From assembly GCF_029227915.1 (NCBI RefSeq), contig NC_079878.1, forward strand, positions 9,920,001 through 9,984,000: a stretch of 64,000 nt of DNA. Direction: 5' to 3'. This DNA comes from Hydractinia symbiolongicarpus. Its lineage: Eukaryota; Cnidaria; Hydrozoa; Anthoathecata; Hydractiniidae. Position 1 is the first letter of the stretch. Every line of letters starts with the position of its first letter. The translations under genes and the position numbers were made by a program. The notes below the pieces were generated by a model. The model saw only the letters and a list, made by a program, of their open reading frames with translations. It had not been told where the DNA came from and did not search any database. Shown piece after piece: positions 24,386 to 37,060 of this stretch.

Positions 24386-25547
24386 AGAAATCCGTGTTTT
24401 CATTTTGAGCAAGCGAGGCTGACGTAGCAAAGAGTATTGATTAAAGGTGTTTGGTCAAATTTTCAGACAACACGTGTGAAAATATTTTTTTAGTTTTTTA
24501 CCGTGAACTTCGTTTTCCTTTGAATTTTGTTTACTAAAACGATTTTGGAATTACATGTCTCTCCTTTGTTTTTGTTTGTACATCACTTTAGGCATGATGC
24601 TAAGCCCCACCACTATAATTTTACTTTTAGTAAACTATGATAAACCAGTTGCTTTAATTTGTAGATGTGTTAATTGTCGTATAATTTCGCCATTTTGTTC
24701 ACCTACAATTGGCTTGCTTCCAATTGGCAAGCTTCCAATTAAGTGGTGAACAAGTGGCCTGTATATAGGTAATGATTCAAATTTTTTGATAGAACATGTT
24801 AATTTTTAATTTATGCATTATCAAGGTTATTTACATAGTTATGCAAGATTATCACAATAAATCAGTGCCTACATTTTACATCACATTTTCACGGATTTTT
24901 TTCTGCAAGTTTTCTGAAGATGAATTTAAGGATGTATATTTCATACAGGGATTATTTTTTTCATCGTTTTGATTGGTCGATTTTTAAGTTCACCGAATCT
25001 TTTTTCTGAATGAAATATTTTTTTTCTTGAGGAGAACGCCTTTACCAACAGACACCTTGTAACAACAAATCACTTACACGTAGCCTAATGTAGATTTTTG
25101 CAGGTTAAATTACTAAAACTGTCGTTCTTGATGTAACTTTGTATTTATATGTAAAGTTTTTACTAACAATAAAAACAGCTTTAGATTGCAATCATTGTAT
25201 TATTTCAAATTGTTTCGCATTTTCAATTTTTTGTCATTAATAAAATCGTGATAACACCATTTAAATCTTCTTTAGAATTGCAAATGTTGCATAGTGTTTG
25301 CGAGAACAAAATAAACAGAAATATAAACGAATCTGATTACCAATACCCTGTAGCCAATCTTGCTCAAAGATTTTGCAGACGTCTTGTGTTGTAGACATCT
25401 TGAATTTATAGTTCTAGAGCTAATCTCACGTGCATCTTAGAGATGTTAACTTTGGAATCTTCAACAAAAAAAGGACGAAATCTTTCGATGGTGATGAAAA
25501 TTTTCTCTAAAGAATAAATTTGTAAGACACAAATTATGCGTTTTGAC

Positions 25548-25615
25548 ACAACCCTGATCCCAGGGCTCTTTGTCTCTTTTTAGAAAGAGACAAAGAGCCG
25601 TGGGATCGAGGTTGG
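25548..25615. mobile_element. Foldback MITE (CAACCTCG family)
   Basis: The ends are CAACCCTGATCCCAGGGCTC and, inverted, GGGATCGAGGTTG. The arms GGGCTCTTTGTCTCTTT / AAAGAGACAAAGAGCC fold almost completely. Flanking 9-mers GTTTTGACA and GTTTTAACA differ by one base, consistent with a 9-bp target duplication. Confidence 0.8.
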
Positions 25616-26814
25616 TTTTAACAAATATATCTCAGAGTATACATAGAAAAGTGAGCGACAAAATAGTCAACAACAAATTGCTACAAAAAAATTTCGGGTA
25701 CGCAATTTCACCTCGTTATAAAAGCTCGTAATATTGTTTTTTTTTTTTATATATATACAAAAAAACTTTTCATTAAAGCAAAGAAGGCATCACTAACTAC
25801 TGATCTTTATATACAATTCCAGTTTGCTGCACAAAAAGCGACAGATAGGATCCAATATCCACACTCTAGGTACAGAAAAAGCGATAGGTTTCGGGCGATA
25901 TCAAAACACCTCTAAGTTACAGAAGAACTGAGAATAAGATTCGGTAGGGGTGGAGAACATAGGTTTTAGTTGACATGCCTGCAGGAGCAGACCATGTTTT
26001 TTAAAAACAAATATTTTTGTAGGCATTAAAATAGACTGATTTATATTTTGGAACGAACCACTGTTATTTATAACATCTGATCGGTATATAAGCTTTTTAC
26101 TTGATACAGCAAAAACAAAAACCGACTTCATTTCAAAGAGGATAGTAAGTTTCAAAACACCTAACTAGCCAACAATTTTGGACTGTAGAAAGACAAGTGA
26201 ATATTTCGGAGTAATGTGCTTTCCTATTGGCATAACCTCGATCTCGTCTTTTTTTCTCTTTTTGATATTGGGATATGAAGAAAAAAAGAAGCACACAGGT
26301 ACAGGTTGGTATCGGTATTTTTTTCCGTAGTATTATTTTTTAATATATTGTTGCGTAATTTCGGTCACAATATTAGTACCCCTTGAAAAGATATTAAAAA
26401 ATAATAAGGTGATTCCCTTACTTTAAGCTTACAAATATGCTGTTTCTATATGGTTTCTTTTCGGAATATAGGTAAATAAAATCAACCTTATTTGGCTACC
26501 AGGTACCAAAGATTATCCTTTTTGATGAGGGTAAAAAATTGCAACGATTCTGAAAGAGTGTAATTACGATGTAATATTACGATCAAAATAATGCTGACTG
26601 TTAACTGAGTCATAGTTGTAGCTTAGTACAAATACCACGGAGGCATATTGCTTAACGGGAAGACAGGTTAAAATTCGATGTTATAAGCACTGATCTTAGT
26701 AGAGAAGCCATTGACATATTGCTAAGGACATTTAGGATAGATATGCTTTACATTTGTATTTTTACACTGTATTTACGTATTTACGAATTTTTAAACTCTG
26801 ATAACTAACACGAC

Positions 26815-26929
26815 CAACCTCGTCCCCAGGGCATCTTGAATCTTTTTTGACATCAGACGGCGATACGAACATGTTCGTCTCGTCGTACTGGTTATAGAAA
26901 AGAGACAACGGGCGCTGGGAACGAGGTTG
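26815..26929. mobile_element. Foldback MITE with perfect 9-bp target duplication
   Basis: The element starts CAACCTCGTCCCCAGGGC and ends CGCTGGGAACGAGGTTG. The direct repeat TAACACGAC flanks both sides (26806-26814 and 26930-26938). The central part (GACATCAGACGGCGATACG ...) differs from other copies. Confidence 0.85.
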
Positions 26930-28521
26930 TAACACGACTACACTACCTAGACGACCGCGCTACTAAATACCGGGTTATTACTGTCCCGCATGGAGTTTAA
27001 AAATAATTGAGTTTATTTTCGGTTGAGCAAAGCGAATTAGAAAATAATTGTCGTGAAAATGACACCAATTTCTTTTATTCGAAAATACTACAGAAAGGGA
27101 TATTTTTGAGAAATATGCCGATGGTTCAAGCTGCAACGATGACAATAAGTAAATAGTGGAAAAGAAGAAAAACTGAGAACAAAAATGTCACGATGTCAGA
27201 TCCGAAAACTTATATTATATACATGCTTTTTGTACGACTTTCCTTAAAATATATAAATAATAAAGTGAGAGAACTTAGATGACATCATTTTTGTTGTGGC
27301 TCCCTGCAGTGAATATTATATCGCTTGCAATATTATATTTTTCAGATGTCACTGTTTTGAAAGTGATTTAAAAAACATTTAATTGACTTGAATTTTTTCT
27401 ACGTTTCAACTGAAAAGCCGTTTTCATTATTTATAGCCGTACTTGTTTTTTGAGGAGAGAAACACCATATGCTTTCTATCAAGAAAACATTTCATTACAT
27501 AGTATTTGAAAAAGCTTTCATACTTTCATTGTTATTTTTAACGAAAAGTTTTTCTAAAATTCAGTCCGCAATCTGAGGCGGGCTATATTTTTAGTCCTTG
27601 AAACCGTTTTTTTTTTCTTCTGCTGAGTGACCGCTGATATTGTTCTGTGTCTTTCAGTTTTGCATCGCTTGTTACATCGCATCACTTTGACTGGAGAGAA
27701 ACCAGGTAAATAGATAGTATTTTTGATATTTTTTGTGATCATGTTTTCTCAAGAAGTCCAGTGAGAAGAAAATATCCAGCTAAATCACTTTTTTTATATT
27801 TTCGCTTATGGAGTTTAAGCAAAAATAGCTCGCGAAAATGATTTTGCATTTCTTTGTCCTTTGTAAAAATAACATTTTATTAAATGATTTTGGAAGTTAT
27901 ATTAGTGACGATATTCGAAGATAAAATAATTATTATTTTTATCTTTTATTTTTTACATCATTCTGCTGCGTGATACAAAATTCTCAACTAAGTGTTACAA
28001 CAAAACTAAACTTTAAAAAAGGTTGTTTGACCACGCCTAAATTTATTCATTTACATGTTTCACACTTACTAACTCTGCCTCCTTTTGTCCTTTGAATTTA
28101 ATTTCATTGAGGAGGGGTAGTTCAACACGGATTTATAACTATTACGTCATAGTAATATATGTTTATGATGTGCAGATATGTATATATATATATTTTTGTG
28201 TCTGATTTTGTCAAACCATTTCGGGTTTGGAAAAAGAAACAAAGACAAGAAAGTCTTACAGATTTTTCAGACCGTTGAATATAATGAACTAATATTTAAT
28301 ATTTATAATCTAAAAATCAAATACATATGTATACAAATACTTATATAAATACAAAGAGAATATAACATTTTTAATGGAAATTTTCACATATATTTTATCA
28401 TTTAAAGGTCATAAAAACTGAACGAACAGATGCAAACCAATTAAAATCCGTGTAAAAAAATATCATAAACATTTCCAACTGCTTTCTTAGGTAATCGCAA
28501 ACTGAAAGTTGCTGTTTCATA

Positions 28522-31500
28522 ATGGCTGTCAATGTACTTGGAGTCCTGGGAATTGTCATCTTCTACATAGTAATTTTAGTGATTGGTATATGGGCAGCAC
28601 GTGCAAGAAATAGAAAAAAACAACCCGACGATTTAGAAGATGAAACGAAGGAAGTAATATTAGCCGGAAGAAGTATCGGCATGTTTGTAGGAGCGTTTAC
28701 AATGACTGGTCAGTATTTTTATCTTTTATACAAATATAACATTTTTCAATCATTTAAACTTTTTTTATCATTAATTTTTTGTTAGTTGAATGGTATAGCA
28801 ACAGTACAGTAAGCTAACTTACAAAAAAAACAATATCATCAGAAGATAATGTCTAAAATTTTTATTATAAGCTGCACGCATGTTTGTCTGTTTGTGAGTC
28901 AAAATGGTAGCTACGATTAGCGAATAAACAATTTTTTTTATAATGGCGCGAAATGTAATAATGGCGCAAAACCCCAGTTCCTACAACATACTTTCGTGAG
29001 GGAGGGTGGGAACTTACTCTTACAAGATATTGACGTGAATGATGGTTTTACTAAGACGCCTTTTTTAGCATAAATACTTTACGGAACAAAGCCAAAGTCG
29101 ACTATCGCATATTGCAAGTTGTGGTAACTTAAAAAACATGAAATAAATTTATTTCTTCGCTCATGCGTGGTAATTTTTTAATATATATTTTTTGTAAGAA
29201 CCATCTTTATTGGAATAAGTTGCATCGAAAACCCTGAAAAAAGCTTTGTAAAGACTAACAAAGACACTACCTTTTATCATAAAAATTCATAATTTTTGTT
29301 TTCATAGAGATTATTTTGTTGTTTTCCCTAATATTTTAGCATAAGTTGAGGTTGACACGACATAAGTGACTCCGATTAAAAATCGTAGTAATTTTGTAAT
29401 TGACGTTCTCTTAGGCTGTGACCTTTTTGAATAATTTTCAAACCTTTTTTTGATGGGAACAGTAATTTCATTTAGTGCGTTTTACTTTCAAATTTTGGAG
29501 TTTATTGTACTCAGATTAATTACATTATGGAGAAACCATACTTCTTTTATATCTCCATCATTATACCAGCACCAGGTCATTTTTTTATCAGAATATTTTA
29601 TTGAAAAAATAAAATATTATATACATATATATGTAAATTCTTTCTTTGTAAAAAATTAGTTAAAGTTTGTTTTTTACTTACACAAATTCTGACTCATAGA
29701 AAGTCATATTGGACTAGAAAAACACTTCATTATTTTTTGAAATATAGGTCTCATGCTTGCTCTATCAAAAAAGAATTATTTTGCAAACATGTTTTTTGCA
29801 CACCAGGGAAGTTGTACGAACAGCTGTTCTTGTCTCTTGTCCGAGGAAGTTTCTATTTTTTGAAATTCTGATCAAAACTTTAATTCATTAAAACAAGTGA
29901 TAGGCTTTTTAAAATACATTTACTATATATGAATATATTAAAATCTATTGATTAAGGAAAGGTTGCCGCCAAATTTTTTAAATCTCTTGCTTGATTTTTG
30001 TTAAACTCTTTTCAAGTAATCCCTTTTTTAATTTAATAGTAGTTGCATTCTGATTTTACCTCTTCTAAATTTCGGTTTTTTCCCAAACATCTTCATGCTT
30101 AATTCATCTGCAAAAACATTTTAAGCATAAACCAACTCTCCAATTTTAATCTCCAAATATTATAGGCGTATAGAAAAGAACTGTTGACCGTTATGAACAA
30201 AAAAAATATTAAAGCAAATTTCAGACCATCATAACCTCTATACCAGCCACACAGTGATTTTTCTTATTCTAATGACCTTGCGCCTCTCTTCTTTCTGCAA
30301 TATATCTCTAAATTTATAAAGGGACAGCTTTTTGTTTTTATTTTGATGTTTTTTATACATTCCAGCAACTTGGGTTGGTGGTGGCTATATCAATGGAACA
30401 TCTGAAGCTGTTAATCGAGATGGGTTGATATGGGCGCAATCATCATGGGGGTATTCCCTGAGTTTGTTGCTAGGTATGCATGTCACCCTCCTTCTCTGTT
30501 AAGGCTGTATTTTAGAAACTAGCAGAATGTAAATTGCTTTTACACTACTTTTAAATAAAACTACCAACCTCTTTCCCAGGGCATTTTGCCTTGTTGATGA
30601 AGTCTTAGTAATAACGGCTCAGAGGCCACAAGAACCTGGAGGTTGAGGCTGTTTGTAAAACTACAACAAATGTAATCACAGATATCACAAGTCATCACTC
30701 CTACTATTTCGCACGTTTTATAATCAGTTTAAATCGTATTTAGGTGGATTTCTGTTCGCTAAAATCATGCGTAAGCGAGGTTACGTTACGCTACTCGATC
30801 CGTTTCAAGAACGTTATGGACTTCGTATTGGGGGTATAATGTACATACCTGCTTTTCTTGGAGAACTTTTATGGTCTGCAGCAACCTTAAACAGCTTGGG
30901 CGCCACCATAAGCGTGGTGTTAGATCTAGAACTAAATGTGTCTGTCATTGTATCAGCTTGCATTGCACTTTTTTACACATTCTTTGGTGGCTTGTGGTCT
31001 GTGGCATATACAGATGTCGCTCAGTTGATCTGTATGTTTATTGGAATGGTAAGTACTCTTTTACAAGAGCGTTAGAAAAATTCTAGTCGTCTAGGGAGTA
31101 CAGTGTTTCAATGTAACAGGGCAGAGCTCAGAGTCATGCAAGCGTTATACAAACGTTTTCTCGGGAGCGAACATAACAAACCATCTATTACGTGTAGAGT
31201 TTATAGAGGACACCTCTCTAAAGTCGGACGTCGTATTATAAGGTCCAATTTTACATGACCTCTAAATATAGACCTATCACGCCAAATAATGGATCAAATA
31301 ATTGTTGTGAGAGATTTGTCTGTGTTTTATTTAACACAATATGTTAGAAGTTTAAAATATATTAAATTGTCTGCGCTAAGACAAAGTGAAATCCAAAAAC
31401 TTTTTTGTAACGTCTTGAGACTGTTTTACTTTTTTGAAAGAAATCTACGATTTATATTGTCTTTAGGCTTTTTTTATCTCCCACAGCCAGCCTCTTGACA

Positions 31501-34500
31501 CGCCTTACGATTTCATCATACCATAACATCCTAGAGCAGATTTTAAAGCAATTTAAACCGAACTGGAAAGAAATTCTATGTAATGGACACCTCTCTATAG
31601 CGGATACTTTTTGATGGCGTCCACTGTAGAGAATTTGTACTGAAATTAAAGTGATAAAGACAGCGTATTATTTTGTTTTAGTGGCTTACTATCCCCTTTG
31701 CAATAAGCAATAAAGCAGTGCAGAGTATCAGTGTCACTCGTCATCAGTGGGAAGGAAACTGGAATTGGTCTGAATGTGGACAGTGGATGGATTATGCTTT
31801 TTTATTGGTAAAGGTGTTATCTTAGCTGTATTTAGCTTTAAATTCAAATGACGTTTCCTGATTTTTTATTTGCTTTCCTGTATCATAGATTTTTGGAGGC
31901 ATTCCATGGCAAGTCTACTTTCAGCGAGTACTGTCCAGTAAGACGCATGTACGAGCACAATATCTCTCCTTCGCAGCTGCAGTAGGCTGTTTAATCATGG
32001 CCATACCCTCCATTTTAATAGGAGCAATTGGATACTCCACAGGTGAGTTTTATGTTTTTTAGCGTTAGCGGGATCCAGAAACCTTACAAGGCGGGGACCG
32101 GAGCACGCAAAGCAAGGCAAATATTTAAATTTGAGATATTAAGAGGACCAGAATACTGCAAACGTAGATATGGCAGAGAGAACGCAAGTAAGGGTTCTTC
32201 ACAAAATTCTTTTTTGTGCAATGTTTTTGGTTCTTCCAGAAAAAGACAGTTATAAATATGAGAGTGTCAAGAAATTTATTTTTAAAAGATAAAAGGGTGA
32301 AAGTTCTTCCACATTCACGAAAGAACAAACAATTTCAGAAAACGAAAATCGTGTGAAATTTTAGTAATTATTTTTAGACATGGTAAAACGACCTCATCCC
32401 TAGGACATTCTAGGTTTTTTTACATTATGTCCGTAAAAAAGGACTGGATTAATGTAGCTGTCCATATATAAATGTAACTGCGAAGCTCATTCGTATACTA
32501 TTCTCCCATATTTGTTTTATCACACAAGGAAGTTTTTAGCACAATATTTTTATTCTTGTTAGTCCCAGTAACTAAGCTTCCTCTGAAAATATTAAAATTT
32601 ATAACTGTTCTGATTCCTCTATGGTAAGAAAATCACACTGGATTTCCTGGCTTAGAAAAACTCCTGTCTAATCATTTCGTTTTTGAACCAATGTATAGTG
32701 AAATATTTTGAAAAAGCCTTGTGTGTTTATTTCACCATGTCGTTATGTACGAAGTCGTGGACAGGGAAAGGAGAATTCTCCTTCACAGTGAAATTCATCA
32801 AAAATGCCCTGGAAACGAGGTTGGAGAATGAGTGCGTAGATTAAGGAAGTTAAGATGATTGGTCTTTTTTTCAGTGCTTTCTGACGAATGTTCTTGTTTC
32901 TTAAGAAACATGTGTATAATGAAGTGTTTTCTTTTTCTGTCGTGAATTTGGTTATAGGGAAAAGAAATATATCTGTTCCGGTTTTTTTATATCTTCTTAG
33001 ATAAAAAAGCGTACTTAATAAAACGCTCTCCCATGTCTCGAAAACAATTAAGTAACTTAGAACCTATTTAAGTAATTATTCTCACTTTATTTTGGTACCT
33101 CACACTTTAAAGGTAAAAATTGTATTAATTTTTTAAGATGGCAAGTAGGTCTGGTAACGAGTTTGCCTAAATATTGAGTAACTCTATTTTATTGTGTTAG
33201 ATTGGACCATGACAGATTACTACAAGGATTCGCACTCGAAGAATGAAACCCTTAAATTCCAATACCAGCTTACTATGCCGTTAGTTTTACAATACCTGAC
33301 GCCGTCAGCCGTTTCATTTATCGGACTAGGTGCTGTCTCTGCCGCCGTCATGTCAAGTGTAGATTCAAGCGTTTTATCAGCTAGTTCAATGTTTGCTCAT
33401 AATATATATAAATCAATATTCCGACAGCAAGTAAGTTTCTGTCTTTCTTAGTAAATCACCTGTTTTTAAACAAACCAGCTAATACCATTGTTGTGAGAAA
33501 CCTTACAGAAAAAAATTGATGACGGACAATTTTTAATTCTAACGAAAAACATAAAAAGACCTCAAAGTAGTTTTGAAACGTTTTAATGTAATTTTGTCCA
33601 AGACTTTTAACTGCGTTCCTAATTAGGCAAAGGTACTTAATTTTCTTATCAAATCTCCAAACTTTCAAAAAACCTCGAATATAAATTAGTGTTAAGAGGG
33701 ATAGAATTTCAAAGTTTGTCACCAAAAGCAATGTTTCTATGTAAGTAACACGCATTCCGAACTTGTCTAAGTTCATGTGTCTATGTTCACAACGAACTTA
33801 GGGTTTTTTGGTTACATCCACAGTCTTAAATGGTTAACTTTGCTGACGTTAGCGAGCCCTAATTTGCTGCTTGTTCGGACTTTTCCGGGTCATGGAGAGG
33901 ATTGTTTCTAAATGCAGACATTGAGGAAAGTTTGGCTACTGCATTTCCGCCATTAATTACCCAGCTTACACCCCTGCCAAAGTAACACTCTTTCACCCTA
34001 CTGGTTGGCTGCAGAGGACTGACCAGGTGACGCTGTTTGGTCATTTCAAGAAATAGCAAAAAATACTCCGAAGTTATAGACCACTGACCAGGTTTTTTGT
34101 GAAATGACGTGTGTTATGATGTGATATACATTTTTGACGGCCCGAACATTTTTGGCTTAACTTTTCGACGGCCTTATTTGAATCGATAAGTACCGGTTTT
34201 TTCTAGTAACTAGTTATCATGTCTTTGCATTTACATTTATTTACTTCTATAGGCTAGTGACAAAGAATTGGTTTGGGTAATACGTATATCCATTCTATTG
34301 GTTGGAGCACTAGCCACAACAATTGGCCTGACTGTAAAATCCATTTATGGTTTATCGATTTTATGCTCCGATCTTATCTACGTCATATTGTTCCCTCAAT
34401 TGGTCTGTGTTTTATACTTCCGCTACGCAAACGGATATGGAGCTGTTATCTCATTTGTCATTGGTATGGGTTTGCGTCTCTGCGGTGGAGAGAAAATGTT

Positions 34501-36493
34501 GGGTAAATTCTATTTTTAGCTACCATTTCAAATAAGCAATATTTATAGATCCAATGATTTTTATATTTTTGAAAAAGTGATTTATCACAACATTAAAAAA
34601 GTTTTTTTTTTAAGTTATTAACTTTTATTATGGAGACGAGCGGTTTGATCTAAAAAGGGATTTCACCACTATACGTTATTATATGTTAACAAGAAGCCCT
34701 GGGGGCTCCAAGAATTTCCGCGCGCTACTAAAATATTGAATGAAAACCTAATTCGTTGTGTTATTGTGCCAAACATTCGAAGGGGTTTGGTGCATGAACC
34801 TCTGAAGATAAAGCACACCAGTGACATTATATCTTACAACAAACGCAAACAAAACCAAACGTGTCATTAAACTCACATTTTAAAAGAAATTGCTAACAAA
34901 AAATACAGCCTATCATTCATGGTTGAAAGTCTTGCGATTGAAACGTTTATGGTCTTAAACGGCATTAGTTGACAAAAAATCAAAATTTTGATGTGACCAT
35001 CATTTTCAGCATACTTTTTTTATTAACTGTGTCAATTTTTGTCGAAAATAAAGCAGTTTTAATTTTTGGATAAATTTTGGCCTAAAATGGCATTTAAGTG
35101 ACAAAAATCAAAATTTTGATGTCACCATTATGTTCAGCATACTTGTTTTCTTAACTTTGCCAAATTTTGTTAAAAATAAAATAGTTTTAATTTTTGGACC
35201 AATTTTGGCCTAAAATGGCATTTAGGTGACAAAAATCAAAATTTTGATGTCACCATTATGTTCAGCATACTTTTTTGTTAACTGTGCCAAATTTTGTTGA
35301 AAATGAAGTAGTTTTAATTTTTGGACCAATTTTGGCCTAAAATGACATTTAAGGTGGCAAAAGACCAAAATTTTGATGTCACCATCATTTTCAGCATACT
35401 TTATTTGTTAACTGTGCCAAATTTTGTTGAAAATAAAATAGTTTTAATTTTTGGACCAATTTTGACCTAAAATGGCATTTAGGTGACAAAAATCAAAATT
35501 TTGATGTCACCATTATGTTCAGCATACTTTTTTGTTAACTGTGCCAAATTTTGTCGAAAACAAATACCAACTTTAGCCTGAAACGTCAATGCGAGACTTC
35601 CCAGTAGTTAAGGAGCATGGGTACGAAGTTTACATCTGTGACGGAGCAATGTGAAATCCCAGGGTCGATTTTTTCTCAAAAGATGCTCCGAAAGAAAAAA
35701 ACGACGGTTTTAAAGAATTTCCTATGCCTTCGGGCGCGGAAATTCAATAATGATAAGCGTATTAGGTCTTCTTGACTAGATCTCAACCGAATTTTGTGAT
35801 ATAAACAGGCTAATCCAGTTAAAAGGATGGGTATTTATTTTGTTTTTAGCTAAGTTTGATAGCATTAAAAACAGTTTCTTAAAATTTTTGTGAGCTCGTG
35901 AGATGCTAAAGAAATAACTTTGTAAAACAATATAACAACGAATTTGGTCTAATTAAATTTACATGTGTACAGCATTTCTCATCTTTAAATTTCATATTTT
36001 ACCTGTCTTTAAGCCAGCGAATCCAACTTCCTATGCCTTATGAAGACGAAATCGTTATACGGAATCAGGACGCAACGGAAAAATAATTATATGACGAAAT
36101 AAATATATGACTAATAATTGTATTTTTTTAGGAATGGACCCACTTATCAAGTATCCTTTCTACGACGAAGCTAAAAATAAACAGCTTTTCCCGTTTCGTA
36201 CATTCTCCATGATTATGACCATAACCGTATTGTGGTGCTCCTCCATAGTTATTCATATCCTATTTCAAAAGGAAATTATACCAAGAAAGTACGACAAGAT
36301 CTCTGCGTTTAAGAACGGCATAAAACCGTTTCAGTTTCATGATATGCTTGATACTCACGGCATTAACGTAAAAGACGTATACGATAAAAACGGCAGACTT
36401 GAAGAGACGAATTTAATGACGGAAAAACCGAACAACGCCGTTGAAGTTGACGCTGATATTCCGCTAAGCCAAAACAACGACGAAAATTATTAA
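28522..36493 (+). CDS. SLC5A7: High-affinity choline transporter (SLC5A7/CHT1-like), complete, 573 aa
   Basis: Eight exons join in frame: 28522-28708, 30366-30473, 30744-31048, 31682-31807, 31889-32042, 33201-33430, 34253-34502 and 36132-36493, all GT-AG. The protein is a Na+/solute symporter of the SLC5 family that takes up choline for acetylcholine synthesis at the plasma membrane and in synaptic vesicles. Diagnostic CHT blocks are present: [18 protein letters not shown] (exons 1-2), [27 protein letters not shown] and [14 protein letters not shown] (exon 3), [16 protein letters not shown] (exon 5), [18 protein letters not shown] (about 342-359) and LRLCGGE (exon 7). The length is close to human CHT1 (580). 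The cytosolic tail has [12 protein letters not shown], resembling the dileucine-type internalisation region of vertebrate CHT1. Intron 7 hosts a minisatellite-bearing element. A poly-A signal AATAAA lies at 36664. An acceptor-like TTTCTTAG lies 31 nt before the ATG. Confidence 0.93.
30563..30647. mobile_element. Foldback MITE copy in choline-transporter intron 2
   Basis: CCAACCTCTTTCCCAGGGCA on the left and CCTGGAGGTTGAGG on the right are the family ends. The copy is inside an intron and leaves both splice sites intact. Confidence 0.6.
31195..31640. mobile_element. Possible pogo/Tigger-like MITE in choline-transporter intron 3
   Basis: GGACACCTCTCTAAAGTCGGACG near 31207 and GGACACCTCTCTATAGCGGATAC near 31585 are related copies of a terminal-type sequence. 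CCACTGTAGAGAA follows the second. No internal ORF is seen. The boundaries are approximate and the family call is tentative. Confidence 0.35.
34688..35752 (+). mobile_element. Minisatellite-bearing element, copy 2 (choline-transporter intron 7)
   Basis: It has the same orientation, ends and internal ~125-bp tandem units as 21169-22294. It lacks about 60 bp of the 3' part (the AATTGACCATTTGGGACAAG stretch of copy 1). The units in the two copies are similar but not identical in order, so the arrays diverged after insertion or were rearranged. Confidence 0.75.
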
Positions 36494-37020
36494 AAACAAT
36501 CTGACGCTCTTTTTTGTTCTTGTCAAATGTTAGTATGCTGTTGGATACGGTTTTGCAGCGGAAACATAAATTAAAAATGGACATTACGTATTGATTTACC
36601 AAAGTTACAACCCAAACTAAATTAAGCTACAAAGCTTTGGATTTGATATGTATATGTTCGAAAAATAAAGTCTTTAAACAGTACAAAAAATTTACAGCAC
36701 AGTTTAGCTTTTAGTAAAAAGACAAGACTTATTTGCCGTTATATATTTTGTTTACAACTAGGTATATTATTAATAAAATTCATGTAAATACATGAAAATA
36801 TCACATTTTATATGTGACGCGTGTGTGTAATTATATGATAACTTAGCACTCTTCTTGACGTCTTTGTTCTGTCTCAGCATGGACATTTTAAAGAGCTCTG
36901 AGGAGGAGAATGCATCGATTGCTCTTCCCTTTATCGATTGCTTTTCATCTGCGGCAGTTTTGGTTAACTAACTAATATTACGATGTAAACAAAGACTTAA
37001 TTCAATATCATGTACGCGAC

Positions 37021-37060
37021 CATAGAGATATTATTATTTCTCTTTAATAATATCTCTATG
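37021..37060. repeat. Perfect 16-bp-arm hairpin
   Basis: CATAGAGATATTATTA and TAATAATATCTCTATG are exact inverted copies around the 8-nt loop TTTCTCTT. No U-run follows, so it is more likely a small inverted repeat than a functional RNA. Confidence 0.8.

Larger units (their letters stand above)
24390..28480. other. Intergenic, two foldback MITEs, otherwise no gene seen
   Basis: The interval holds the 3' UTR of claudin-like gene 1 and the two MITEs listed separately (25548, 26815). No other coding frame with a recognisable motif was seen. A T-run followed by (TA)n lies at about 25738-25760. Confidence 0.45.
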
